From Haematobacter genomosp. 1 (lineage in GTDB: Bacteria > Pseudomonadota > Alphaproteobacteria > Rhodobacterales > Rhodobacteraceae): DNA of 64,000 bases. Positions within the stretch are counted from its first letter, which is position 1, and every line of letters starts with the position of its first letter. The notes below the pieces were generated by a model. That model was not told the origin of the DNA. It did not search any database and saw only the letters and a list, made by a program, of their open reading frames with translations. The stretch spans positions 145,954 through 209,953 of the forward strand of contig NZ_NIPW01000011.1 of NCBI RefSeq assembly GCF_002196855.1, in the 5' to 3' direction. A program made the translations under genes and the position numbers. Shown in pieces: positions 25,809 through 32,991 of the stretch.

Positions 25809-26080
25809 AGGGCGATCTCCCGATACGGCGCGATCAGGCGGTTGATGACGGGTGGGAACGGCGGTGCGGTGTCGTCACCCATCCGGCCCGACCATTGGAA
25901 GAAGTGATCGACAAGCAGGAGAGCCGCCCGCTTCACAGCAGGCGGCACGGGATCGCAGGACGATGTGATCCCGATCGAGGCCAGATGATCCGTCGCGGCG
26001 GCAATCATCTGGACGATCTCGGCGTTGAGGTCGTCTTCGGTGATACGCAGGTGAAGCTTGGCCTCGTCGAGGGAGATCAT
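25805..26080 (-). CDS. Head-tail connector (gp6-like) protein
   Basis: 91-residue protein starting MISLDEAKLHLRITEDDLN and containing AAATDHLASIGI and ALLLVDHFFQW, the pattern of the phage gp6/Phage_connect_1 family that docks under the portal. ATG overlaps the capsid gene stop by 4 bp. A connector without tail genes fits an element that accepts tails from another phage. Confidence 0.85.
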   Translation of the reverse strand: MISLDEAKLHLRITEDDLNAEIVQMIAAATDHLASIGITSSCDPVPPAVKRAALLLVDHFFQWSGRMGDDTAPPFPPVINRLIAPYREIAL

Positions 26081-27378
26081 GCGCCGGAGCCTCCGGGTGT
26101 TACAATGCGTTTATAGGCGTCAAGCGGAGCGACGTTGAAGCGCATCGGGTCGCGCACCACCACATCGGCATCGAGGAAGGCGTGGATCAGCGCGCCGCCC
26201 TTCGAGGCCACATCGGCATGATACGGGTTCACGAGGATATCCACGCCCGACCAGTAGCCGATGTAGAGGCTCGCCCATTCGCCGTAGATCAGCGGGAAGA
26301 CGTTCCCGGCGCTGCCCTCGGGCACATTGTCGGCTGCGATGTTCGGGACGTTGGTCGAGGTCTCCACCCGCTTGCCGTGGAACATAGACTCGACCGGCGA
26401 GCCGGGCGGCACCACCTCGCCCATGCCGGTGAACCAGGTGCGCGCCATGTGCATGATCAGCGGATGGGTCAGGAAGGCCGTGGTGCCGGTCACATCGTCC
26501 GTTTCCAGCCGGGCGATCATGTCGGAGGTGATTTCCGGTGTGACGATGCTCGCGCTGGTGTAGATCGGCAGGATGGTGTTGAGGATGCCGCTCGGTTCGT
26601 TGACGCCGCCGCCCTTGATCGCCGCCGCATCGACGGCGCGGGCGATGAGAGAGCCGAGGTCGGCCCGCAGGATCGGCTCCAGCGCCGTGTAGCTTTGCAG
26701 CAGCATCCGGCGTGACACTTCGTATTCGGCCGCCACGGTCTTCGGCGACATGCTGGCCTTGCCAAAGCGTGCGTCCGACCGGGAGGCGGGCGCGTGCTCC
26801 GCCACCCATCCGGCGCTTCCGCTGCCCGCGAGCCGGGGCAGATCGAGATTGCCGGACAGCCCGCGCAGCACGGTCGCGCCCATGTCCTCCACCTTGAGCG
26901 CCGAGCGGCGGCGATCCATGAGCGGCCCCATCGTCGTGCCAATAAGGTTGCCCCCCGCCGCTCCGGCCGGGGTCGTGGTGGTGAGCGCGCGGGCTTCCAT
27001 GAGGATTTCGGTGGGCACCATCACACCGCGCACCTCGCGGCCGCGCGACAGCTCCTGATGCGCCTCGGCCTCAATGCCGGTCAGGCGGCCGCTCATGCCT
27101 TCGGACAGTGCTTTCGCCACGCTGTAGCTGCGCAGCTCCCGCGACATATCAGCTCCCGTGACGCGCTCGCCGGAGGCTTCGAAGCGTTCGAACTCCGCGA
27201 TCTTCTCCGCGTCGGTGATCCGTCCGGCGAGGCCGCGCACTTCGGTCTCTAGCACATCGAACCGCCGGCGCTCGCCTTCGTCCAGATCGCGATTGGCCGC
27301 AAGCGCCGCGTCTGAAAGGCCGCGCATCTCCGCGACCTTTGCTGCACGCGTCTCCCGCAGCGTGTTAAGAGTGGGCAT
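26077..27378 (-). CDS. HK97-family major capsid protein
   Basis: 433 residues from ATG 27378, which has GGAAAGGA upstream. The N-terminal ~100 residues are a charged coiled-coil delta domain (LRETRAAKVAEMRGLSDAAL) serving as scaffold and removed by the protease. The HK97 fold follows, with SRRMLLQSY, ADLGSLIARAVDAAAIKGGG and ending in LDAYKRIVTPGGSGA. The length is typical of phage HK97-type capsids. First gene of the run capsid-connector-protease-portal-57aa-integrase, with 4-bp overlaps at every junction. Confidence 0.93.
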   Translation of the reverse strand: MPTLNTLRETRAAKVAEMRGLSDAALAANRDLDEGERRRFDVLETEVRGLAGRITDAEKIAEFERFEASGERVTGADMSRELRSYSVAKALSEGMSGRLTGIEAEAHQELSRGREVRGVMVPTEILMEARALTTTTPAGAAGGNLIGTTMGPLMDRRRSALKVEDMGATVLRGLSGNLDLPRLAGSGSAGWVAEHAPASRSDARFGKASMSPKTVAAEYEVSRRMLLQSYTALEPILRADLGSLIARAVDAAAIKGGGVNEPSGILNTILPIYTSASIVTPEITSDMIARLETDDVTGTTAFLTHPLIMHMARTWFTGMGEVVPPGSPVESMFHGKRVETSTNVPNIAADNVPEGSAGNVFPLIYGEWASLYIGYWSGVDILVNPYHADVASKGGALIHAFLDADVVVRDPMRFNVAPLDAYKRIVTPGGSGA

Positions 27379-27455
27379 CCTGATTCCTTTCCAAGGGTTT
27401 GAGGGTAGAAGGCCAGCGGGGGATTGTTTGGCGACAGGCCCCGCTGGCCGGTTGA

Positions 27456-28160
27456 TCAGGTTTGCAGCGCGTCCATCGCAAGTTCCTGAACCACGCCCCC
27501 CTGCAACCGGCGTGTATTCCACACTTGGCTGGCTTGACGGACGTAACAGGTGAACTCCGCAGTAAACTGCCACCGCATGATTGTGTCGGGTTTGAATTGT
27601 GGAAATCTGAGAACATCCGAGCTGTCCTCCGTTCCGGCAATGAAGGCATCAACGGCAACGCCAAATGGCATTTCTTCCGAATAACTGATGTCGACTCCAA
27701 CGCCGTCAGGGCCACGGGACACCTTCACATCGTCTATTCTCAAAGTAGGGCGATCAGTGCCCACAAGCGCGAGCACACGAGAGAATGCGTCAAGGGCATT
27801 GGGACGTTCGGTCGGGCTTCCCATAAGCGGGGGGCACCGGCCTAGGTAGGTCGCAGCCCCCAACTCTTGTCCTTCATTCACAACCTGTTCAATCTGGCCC
27901 CAATTGAACCATTCGCATGTCATGAACCCCGCCCTCTCAATGAATGTGAGGGTCTCAACAACCGCAGTCGTCTCACCGGGAGCGAGGATGCCATAAACCA
28001 GCGTGGCAACATCTCGCGGCGTCATCTCGGCCCCCCCTTTTCCCCTTCCCCCGGATGAAAGCATCCCAGCTTCTCGGAGAAGTCGCGCGGTGAGCTTGAC
28101 CGAACCCAAGGGCTCGCCAGTCAGGAGAGAGGCATAGGAGATGAGCGGGTTGAGCTTCAT
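27456..28160 (-). CDS. Island protein of unknown function, 234 aa
   Basis: Not recognised. It starts MKLNPLISYASLLTGEPLGS; residues 15-60 look like a winged-helix or DNA-binding type segment (SVKLTARLLREAGMLSSGGRG, AEMTPRDVATLVYGILAPG), and the C-terminal half is mixed beta. No membrane segment. It lies between terminase and capsid genes and just behind two palindromes (28161-28192), so it may be a regulator of, or the first gene in, the capsid operon. A structural role is equally possible. Confidence 0.7.
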   Translation of the reverse strand: MKLNPLISYASLLTGEPLGSVKLTARLLREAGMLSSGGRGKGGAEMTPRDVATLVYGILAPGETTAVVETLTFIERAGFMTCEWFNWGQIEQVVNEGQELGAATYLGRCPPLMGSPTERPNALDAFSRVLALVGTDRPTLRIDDVKVSRGPDGVGVDISYSEEMPFGVAVDAFIAGTEDSSDVLRFPQFKPDTIMRWQFTAEFTCYVRQASQVWNTRRLQGGVVQELAMDALQT

Positions 28161-28192
28161 AAGGCATATGTGCCTTCAACGCATTTATGCGT
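28161..28192. promoter_or_regulatory. Two adjacent palindromes upstream of the capsid gene group
   Basis: AAGGCA-TATG-TGCCTT (28161-28176) and ACGCAT-TT-ATGCGT (28179-28192) are both perfect. They sit directly 5' of the 234-aa gene at 28160 and are likely binding sites for a dimeric regulator, for example the island HTH protein or a helper-phage factor. Confidence 0.5.
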
Positions 28193-28210
28193 CAAGAGAC
28201 GAAATTGCGC

Positions 28211-28477
28211 TCAAATCAATTTCTCTGGCTGCCGGGCGAACAGACGGTCTTCAAGTTCCGGCAGCACGTCGATCAGCATCTTGATCGCCCGCTCCATGCC
28301 CTGAAACGCGAAATGGTTGTCGCCGAAGACCGGATGTTCTGCGGCACTAAGCTGCGCCTGTTCCGCCGCGCGTGCATCGCAGAAGGCTTGCAGAATGCTG
28401 ATGGCTTCAATGATCTGCGCGTGCGGGTCGATGACCCTCTGCACGCTGCCGGGGAGGTTTCGGTCGTATCTGGTCAC
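28211..28477 (-). CDS. Small island protein, 88 aa
   Basis: 88-residue unrecognised protein starting at GTG 28477 (AAGGG about 8 nt upstream). Mostly helical: IEAISILQAFCDARAAEQAQL and FAFQGMERAIKMLIDVLPELE. Soluble. In line with the island operon; similar small helical proteins occur in phage and satellite regulatory regions. Function unknown. Confidence 0.6.
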   Translation of the reverse strand: MTRYDRNLPGSVQRVIDPHAQIIEAISILQAFCDARAAEQAQLSAAEHPVFGDNHFAFQGMERAIKMLIDVLPELEDRLFARQPEKLI

Positions 28478-28521
28478 GTTCTATGCCCTTGGGAAGCGGA
28501 GATAACGCAGGCAAAGCCTGA

Positions 28522-28713
28522 TCACGATTCGCCGTCAAGTAGCCGGCTGATCCGCGCCCGCGCGCGCCGCGTGTAGCTGCGGGTCTCCCGTTCGGTGTCG
28601 GAATAACCCTGTTCCTTTTCGCCCGCGTCCAAGGCAAGGGTGAGAAGGTCGTGAATTTCTGCAAGGGTGGCAGAAGGCGAGCCGGGGGCGGCTGCCGAAG
28701 TGAGGTTCGGCAG
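28522..28713 (-). CDS. Possible small ORF without standard start codon
   Basis: A 75-codon open frame (stop at 28522-28524, upstream stop at 28747-28749) with protein-like composition at its end: AEIHDLLTLALDAGEKEQGY then SDTERETRSYTRRARARISR. No ATG, GTG or TTG exists before codon 40; CTG 28713 is given as a nominal start. Either a gene with a rare start codon or the 3' remnant of a gene whose 5' part was replaced by the regulator pair at 28803-29239. Confidence 0.35.
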   Translation of the reverse strand: MPNLTSAAAPGSPSATLAEIHDLLTLALDAGEKEQGYSDTERETRSYTRRARARISRLLDGES

Positions 28714-28742
28714 TCTAGGCTCCGTTGCGATAAAATCAGAAC

Positions 28743-28798
28743 ATCGTTACGATACGCTAGCGGCAATATGTCGGTCAATCTAAATCATAACGGTGTTA
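28743..28798. promoter_or_regulatory. Operator palindromes upstream of the XRE regulator
   Basis: ATCGTTACGAT (28743-28753) and TAACGGTGTTA (28788-28798) are perfect odd palindromes sharing a GTTAC(G) half site, in an AT-richer divergent promoter region. The second ends 4 bp before the regulator start, as expected for autorepression. Confidence 0.5.
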
Positions 28799-28802
28799 CG
28801 AC

Positions 28803-29036
28803 TTGAACGGATTGCAGTGTAAGATGGCCCGTGCGGCAACTGGTTTGGGGGTGAGGGAGCTTGCCAAGCTGGCCTCGGTTTCGCCCGATACCATTGCACG
28901 CCTGGAGCGCGGCGATGAGCTTCGTGCCAGCACCATTGAAACGATCCAGACGGCCTTAGAAGCCGCTGGCGTCGAGTTTATCCCAGAGAACGGCGGCGGT
29001 GCCGGCGTGAGATTGAAGAAGGACTATACCACGTGA
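28803..29036 (+). CDS. XRE-family HTH regulator of the island
   Basis: 77 residues from TTG 28803; the helix-turn-helix begins LQCKMARAATGLGVRELAKL and continues SVSPDTIARLERGDEL, with the family-typical C-terminal IPENGGGAGVRLKK. ATG 28824 would cut into helix 1, so TTG is preferred. On the opposite strand to the packaging genes and behind two palindromes, it is the likely repressor that keeps the island silent. The stop overlaps the next gene (GTGA). Confidence 0.8.
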   Translation: MNGLQCKMARAATGLGVRELAKLASVSPDTIARLERGDELRASTIETIQTALEAAGVEFIPENGGGAGVRLKKDYTT

Positions 29037-29239
29037 GAAAGCCCAACACGCGCGAGCGTGACGTTCTGAACGCGTTCGTCTTCGACATTCCTGAACCTTG
29101 GGGCAACTTCCCAGACGCGGGCCCCAAAACCCGCGCATCTATGCTCGAAGAGGGCTGGATTGAACTGAATGAGGATCCGACTTATCCCCATGACTATTAT
29201 CAAATCACTCCGGCAGGCAAAATCGCGCGCGATAGCTGA
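29033..29239 (+). CDS. Small protein coupled to the XRE regulator, 68 aa
   Basis: 68 residues starting GTG in a 4-bp overlap with the XRE gene. The sequence RERDVLNAFVFDIPEPWG and YYQITPAGKIARDS has the look of a small winged-helix domain. With the XRE protein it could form a two-gene regulatory (or antitoxin-toxin-like) pair, but no toxin motif is visible. Confidence 0.6.
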   Translation: MRKPNTRERDVLNAFVFDIPEPWGNFPDAGPKTRASMLEEGWIELNEDPTYPHDYYQITPAGKIARDS

Positions 29240-29268
29240 CCCCTAATGGGCGGTGGAGCTGTTGCTCA

Positions 29269-30930
29269 CTAATCCATCAACTCCGCCAGACATGCCGGCA
29301 GTTCTTCCCGTTCCACCCGGCCTGACACCGCAAGCGCCATAGCCAGCGCCACCATCCCGTCGATCCGGCCCGTGCTCTTATGCTTGGCAAGTTTCCTATT
29401 GCCCGCCGCATCCCGCTCTATGACGGCATTCGCGGCGCACATGGTCAGGATCGGGTTGGCGGCGTGGCGGAGCCGCCCTTCGGCCACCAGCCGTTCCATG
29501 AGGTCGATGGCCGGGGCCATGTCCTTGAAGCCCTGGCCGAACTCGGCCAGCGGCAGCTCCGCGCCCAGGGCGTTCAGCTCGCGTTTCAGATCCTCGATGC
29601 GCCAGCGGTCATAGGCGAGGCCTTGCAGGTCGAACTCCGCCGCCGCCTCGGCAATGTCCTGGGCGACGAAGGACGGGTCTACAGTGGCCCCTGGAATGGC
29701 TGTGAGGATGCCCTGCCGTGCCCAGACGTCATAGGGCACCCGGTCAGCCTCGGATTTGTCCCGCAGGCCCGCCTCGGGGAGGTAGAAGCGGCAGAGCACG
29801 TCGAAGCTGCCTGCTTCATCCGGGAACACCAGCACGAAGGCGGTGAGGTCGCGCGAGGCCGAGAGGTCGAGCCCGCCGTAGCAGGTCCGGCCCGCCAGGT
29901 CTGCCCGCAGCGCGCCGCCGTTTGCATCCCATTCCGCCTTGGCTATGAAGCGGACATGCGCGCTCACCCGCTGGTTCAGGATCAGGTTGCGGAAGCTATG
30001 CTCGGCCGAAGGCATGCGCTGCGCCTGCGCCGCCTGGCGCTTCACGTCCGACAGGCTGCGGAAGTCGCCAAGGGCGGGGTTGGCCTTCGCCCAGGTGTCG
30101 GGGTGCCACGGATCGTCCGCATCGGTCGCGCCGTAGAAGGTCAGGTGGAAGGCAGGGTCGTCCAGTTCGCCCGCGTTCACCTTCAGCCCGTAATCCACCA
30201 ACTCCGACATGATGGCGTGATCGTCGGCCGCCTGGGTGGAGATGACGCACATCAGCGGATTGTCACGCGCGCCCATGGCGGTGTCGAGGGCCTCGTAGAG
30301 GTCGCGCTTCGGGGCCTGGCCGAGTTCGTCATAGACGATGAAGGACGGCGAGAGCCCGTGCTTGCCCGCCACATCGGCGGAGAGCGCGGCGAAGATGGAA
30401 CCCTTGCCCTGGCCGGTCAGCACCTCGATCTCCTTGCGGAACTTGGTGACGTTCACGCGGGCGTCCAGTTCGGGATGCGCGTCGAGGATGGCGATAATCT
30501 CGTTGAACGTCTTGCCCGACTGGAAGCGGTCGTTGGCGGCGGCATAGACCTCGCCCCGGCTCTCCGACTCTGGGCCCAGGAGGTGGCAGAGAGCGAGACC
30601 GGCGACCAGCTGCGTCTTGCCGTTCTTCCGGGGCATCGACAGCACGGCGGTGCGCACCGGCCGGGTGCCGTCCTCATCCTCGGCATAGACGGCTTCGAGG
30701 AACCGGCGCTGGAAAGGGCGCACCTGGAGCTTGGAACCGGCAAGGGAGCCCTGCGTGATCGGCAGATCCTCCAGAAACGCCACGACGCGCCCGATGCGCG
30801 AGAGGCCCGGCACCTCCCACGGCAGTTGCCGCCGCATCGGACGGCCTTCCTCGGAGGTGAAGAGGCTCCCCTGCTTCGTATCAACCAGTTCCAGATGCTT
30901 CGGTTTGGCTCCCGGCCCACGCTGCCCCAT
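29269..30930 (-). CDS. Phage terminase large subunit (Terminase_1 family)
   Basis: 553-residue packaging motor. The adenine-side QVRPFQRRF precedes Walker A SMPRKNGKT (about residues 98-106); Walker B is FIVYDELGQAPK. The C-terminal nuclease domain has acidic residues in YGGLDLSASRDLTAF and GRIDGMVALAMAL. Full length and intact. An HNH endonuclease gene is immediately upstream, the arrangement seen in HK97-type cos packaging phages. No clear small terminase gene was identified. Confidence 0.93.
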   Translation of the reverse strand: MGQRGPGAKPKHLELVDTKQGSLFTSEEGRPMRRQLPWEVPGLSRIGRVVAFLEDLPITQGSLAGSKLQVRPFQRRFLEAVYAEDEDGTRPVRTAVLSMPRKNGKTQLVAGLALCHLLGPESESRGEVYAAANDRFQSGKTFNEIIAILDAHPELDARVNVTKFRKEIEVLTGQGKGSIFAALSADVAGKHGLSPSFIVYDELGQAPKRDLYEALDTAMGARDNPLMCVISTQAADDHAIMSELVDYGLKVNAGELDDPAFHLTFYGATDADDPWHPDTWAKANPALGDFRSLSDVKRQAAQAQRMPSAEHSFRNLILNQRVSAHVRFIAKAEWDANGGALRADLAGRTCYGGLDLSASRDLTAFVLVFPDEAGSFDVLCRFYLPEAGLRDKSEADRVPYDVWARQGILTAIPGATVDPSFVAQDIAEAAAEFDLQGLAYDRWRIEDLKRELNALGAELPLAEFGQGFKDMAPAIDLMERLVAEGRLRHAANPILTMCAANAVIERDAAGNRKLAKHKSTGRIDGMVALAMALAVSGRVEREELPACLAELMD

Positions 30931-30933
30931 CTC

Positions 30934-31332
30934 TCAAGCCTCGGATTTCTTAATTAAATCTGCGCGACAGTTCCCCATCGGTTCGGAGCCGGGGATTTGC
31001 CGTCCTTGCACCGCCCCCTCCCCGTGCCACGCATCGAAGGGATCAATTGGATTCCCGTCAGCATCGAAGCCTTTGAAACGGCGACGGAAGGCCGGGCCGT
31101 GCTGCCGATCGAAGCTAGCGGTCTTCTCGTTGTGGCAGCGCTCGCAGAGTGAGAGCAGGCCAGACAGCTCGGGGAACGGAGAGCCGCCCTGCCGGATCGG
31201 GGTAAAGTGATCGACCACGCTTGCCGGTTCGATCCGGTCGCGGCGGATGCAGATTTCGCAGAGCGGGGCAGCATCGAGCTTGGCAAGCCGGAGCTTCGAC
31301 CACCGAGAGGTGTTGTAGGGCCAAGACGCCAT
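30934..31332 (-). CDS. HNH endonuclease
   Basis: 132 residues from ATG 31332. Zinc/HNH features: CEICIRR, VVDHFTPIRQGG with the catalytic His, then LLSLCERCHNEKT. HNH proteins beside TerL assist cos-site cleavage in HK97-like phages. Three bases separate its stop from the terminase start. A further in-frame start at 31359 lacks better support. Confidence 0.87.
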   Translation of the reverse strand: MASWPYNTSRWSKLRLAKLDAAPLCEICIRRDRIEPASVVDHFTPIRQGGSPFPELSGLLSLCERCHNEKTASFDRQHGPAFRRRFKGFDADGNPIDPFDAWHGEGAVQGRQIPGSEPMGNCRADLIKKSEA

Positions 31333-31380
31333 CAGCGAAGACCTCGGGCAATGCGGCACGGCTTCATGGCTGACCGGCGA

Positions 31381-31611
31381 TCACGCAGCGTCACGGCGGG
31401 TCTCCATTACACCGAGAGCCCATGCAGCCCATCTCTTCGCAATCGAGGTCTGCATTTCGTCGATGGGCCGGGGTGGCGAGGTGTAGGGGACGTCGAAGCC
31501 CGTTCCCGACTGGTCGCTGCTGCGGATGCCGAGTTGGCCCAAACTCGGGAAACCCTCACTTCCGAGCCAGTCATTCCATGCCTCAACGCGCCGTGATCCG
31601 TCATACGCCAC
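31381..31611 (-). CDS. Small island protein upstream of HNH, ~76 aa
   Basis: Frame ending EMQTSIAKRWAAWALGVME; residues before GTG 31611 overlap the HTH gene and look non-coding (low complexity), so GTG 31611 (AYDGSRRVEAWNDWLGSEGF) is chosen. No motif recognised. It occupies the place of a small terminase gene but shows no HTH typical of TerS. Start uncertain. Confidence 0.45.
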   Translation of the reverse strand: MAYDGSRRVEAWNDWLGSEGFPSLGQLGIRSSDQSGTGFDVPYTSPPRPIDEMQTSIAKRWAAWALGVMETRRDAA

Positions 31612-31675
31612 GGCTCGCAGATCGGGCCTCGGCCGCTCTGGCGCGCGCGTATTTTGGAAAGAGATTGGAGTATCT

Positions 31676-32290
31676 TTATAGGGGGGTGTGGGGGGGGAAG
31701 TGCAGTTCTGCACCCTTTTCGGAGCAGGGCTGCACCGTTTTTGGATGGGCAACCCGCAGAGTTGCACCGTTTTCAGGACGAGAAATAGGTGCGGTGTTGC
31801 CCTGTTTTACGGGAGCTGCCGCCGCATGGTTGCCCCGTTTTCCCGGAGCGGCCTGAGCAATATTGCCCGGCATCATGAAGACCATTACGGCGCGCTTGCC
31901 ACGGCCGCGTCCATCGCTGCGGATCAGCCAGCCCGCGTTCGCCAGAGACCGGAAGGCGCGCTTCACGGTGTCCACAGAGACCGCCAGCGCCTCCGCGAAG
32001 CCTTCGTTATGCCACAGGCAGTCGCCGGTCGCATGGTCGGCTGCCTGGGTCACGATCACTGTGGCAAGGTTCTTTGCGGCGGCGGGCAGATCGCGCTCGC
32101 GCAGCATTGCTTCGAGCCAGCGCCAGCGGGCACTGTTCCAGTTACCTTGAAGCAGACGCGGCGGGCTTGCGTCGTCGTCGGGATCGGGATAGCTTTTCGA
32201 CTGAAGCTCGGAAGCTTTTTTATCAGCCCCGGTCGCGCCCGCCAGCGCACCGGGGTTTTCCACTTTTTGGGGCGAAATCAGGTTCGCCAA
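31676..32290 (-). CDS. Helix-turn-helix protein, probable island replication/regulatory protein
   Basis: About 204 residues from TTG 32290. The middle contains a winged-helix region: AAAKNLATVIVTQAADHATG, CLWHNEGFAEALAVSVDTVK and RAFRSLANAGWLIRS followed by a basic stretch GRGRGKRAVMVF. This layout is that of phage/satellite helix-turn-helix proteins often placed near replication origins. The C-terminus is low-complexity. The open frame continues upstream of the TTG without a clear start (a GIEGKQGNQPVRLANLQIS stretch), so the true start may be further upstream. Confidence 0.65.
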   Translation of the reverse strand: MANLISPQKVENPGALAGATGADKKASELQSKSYPDPDDDASPPRLLQGNWNSARWRWLEAMLRERDLPAAAKNLATVIVTQAADHATGDCLWHNEGFAEALAVSVDTVKRAFRSLANAGWLIRSDGRGRGKRAVMVFMMPGNIAQAAPGKRGNHAAAAPVKQGNTAPISRPENGATLRVAHPKTVQPCSEKGAELHFPPHTPL

Positions 32291-32374
32291 ATCCCGATTT
32301 TTCGCAGCGTTTTCAACGGGAGATATTTGAAGGTTCGCCAGCCTAACCGGCTGATTTCCCTGTTTTCCTTCAAT

Positions 32375-32385
32375 CCCACCGGACA
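32375..32385 (+). other. Candidate attachment-site repeat (right)
   Basis: CCCACCGGACA, identical and same orientation as 22746-22756, about 9.63 kb away. It lies between the island HTH gene and the ilvH-side hairpin, where the island should end. Confidence 0.45.
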
Positions 32386-32391
32386 GGGGGT

Positions 32392-32414
32392 GCGGGGGGA
32401 GCGTGCTCCCCCGC
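32392..32414 (-). terminator. Terminator-like hairpin downstream of ilvH
   Basis: GCGGGGGGAGC / GCTCCCCCGC stem with GT loop, 9 bp beyond the ilvH stop. Strong GC stem, no U tract on the ilvH strand. Marks the chromosomal side of the island boundary. Confidence 0.5.
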
Positions 32415-32422
32415 TTTCTCCG

Positions 32423-32980
32423 TCAACTGCCGCGGCGCAGCGCAGCGACACCGGTCCGGGCGAGTTCGATCAGCCCCAGCGGACGCATCAGGTCTGCAAA
32501 GGCATCGACCTTCTCCGGCGTGCCGGTGATCTCGAAGACAAAGCTCTCCAGCGTCGAATCCACCACCTTCGCGCGGAAGATGTCGGCCAGCCGCAGCGCC
32601 TCCACCCGCTTCTCCCCGGTGTTCTTCACCTTGATGAGCGCAAGTTCCCGCTCTACCGCGGCCCCTTCCACGGTCAGGTCGTGCACCTCATGCACCGGGA
32701 CGATGCGGCCGAGCTGCGCCTTGATCTGCTCGATGACCTGCGGCGTACCGGTGGTGACGATGGTGATCCGGCTCAGGTGGCCGGTGTGGTCCGTCTCTGC
32801 CACGGTCAGGCTGTCGATGTTGTATCCCCGCCCGGAAAACAGCCCCACGACCCGCGCCAGAACGCCGGATTCGTTGTCCACCAGCACGGTCAGCGTGTGC
32901 CGCTCGCTCACATCCGCATTGGGATCGCGAAGATCGTAGGCAGAATGCCCGGAGGAGCCCTGCATGAGGTTCAGCGCCAT
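32423..32980 (-). CDS. ilvH: Acetolactate synthase small (regulatory) subunit
   Basis: 185 residues. The N-terminal ACT domain (RHTLTVLVDNESGVLARVVG, LFSGRGYNIDSLTV) binds valine for feedback inhibition; the C-terminal ALS_ss_C domain follows. Activates the catalytic subunit encoded 11 bp upstream; together they start branched-chain amino acid synthesis. Expected to be controlled with ilvB by the attenuator at 34836-34937. Length is normal. Confidence 0.95.
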   Translation of the reverse strand: MALNLMQGSSGHSAYDLRDPNADVSERHTLTVLVDNESGVLARVVGLFSGRGYNIDSLTVAETDHTGHLSRITIVTTGTPQVIEQIKAQLGRIVPVHEVHDLTVEGAAVERELALIKVKNTGEKRVEALRLADIFRAKVVDSTLESFVFEITGTPEKVDAFADLMRPLGLIELARTGVAALRRGS

Positions 32981-32991
32981 GATCGTTCTCC

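Noticed and set aside
29380..30957. 525-codon plus-strand frame over terminase
   Set aside because: Antisense shadow of the terminase gene with intact ATPase and nuclease motifs.
22770..31332. Gene transfer agent (GTA) cluster
   Set aside because: Although HK97 capsid, portal and terminase genes are typical of Rhodobacterales GTA, here an integrase, XRE repressor and att-like repeats are present, tail genes are absent, and gene order is reversed.
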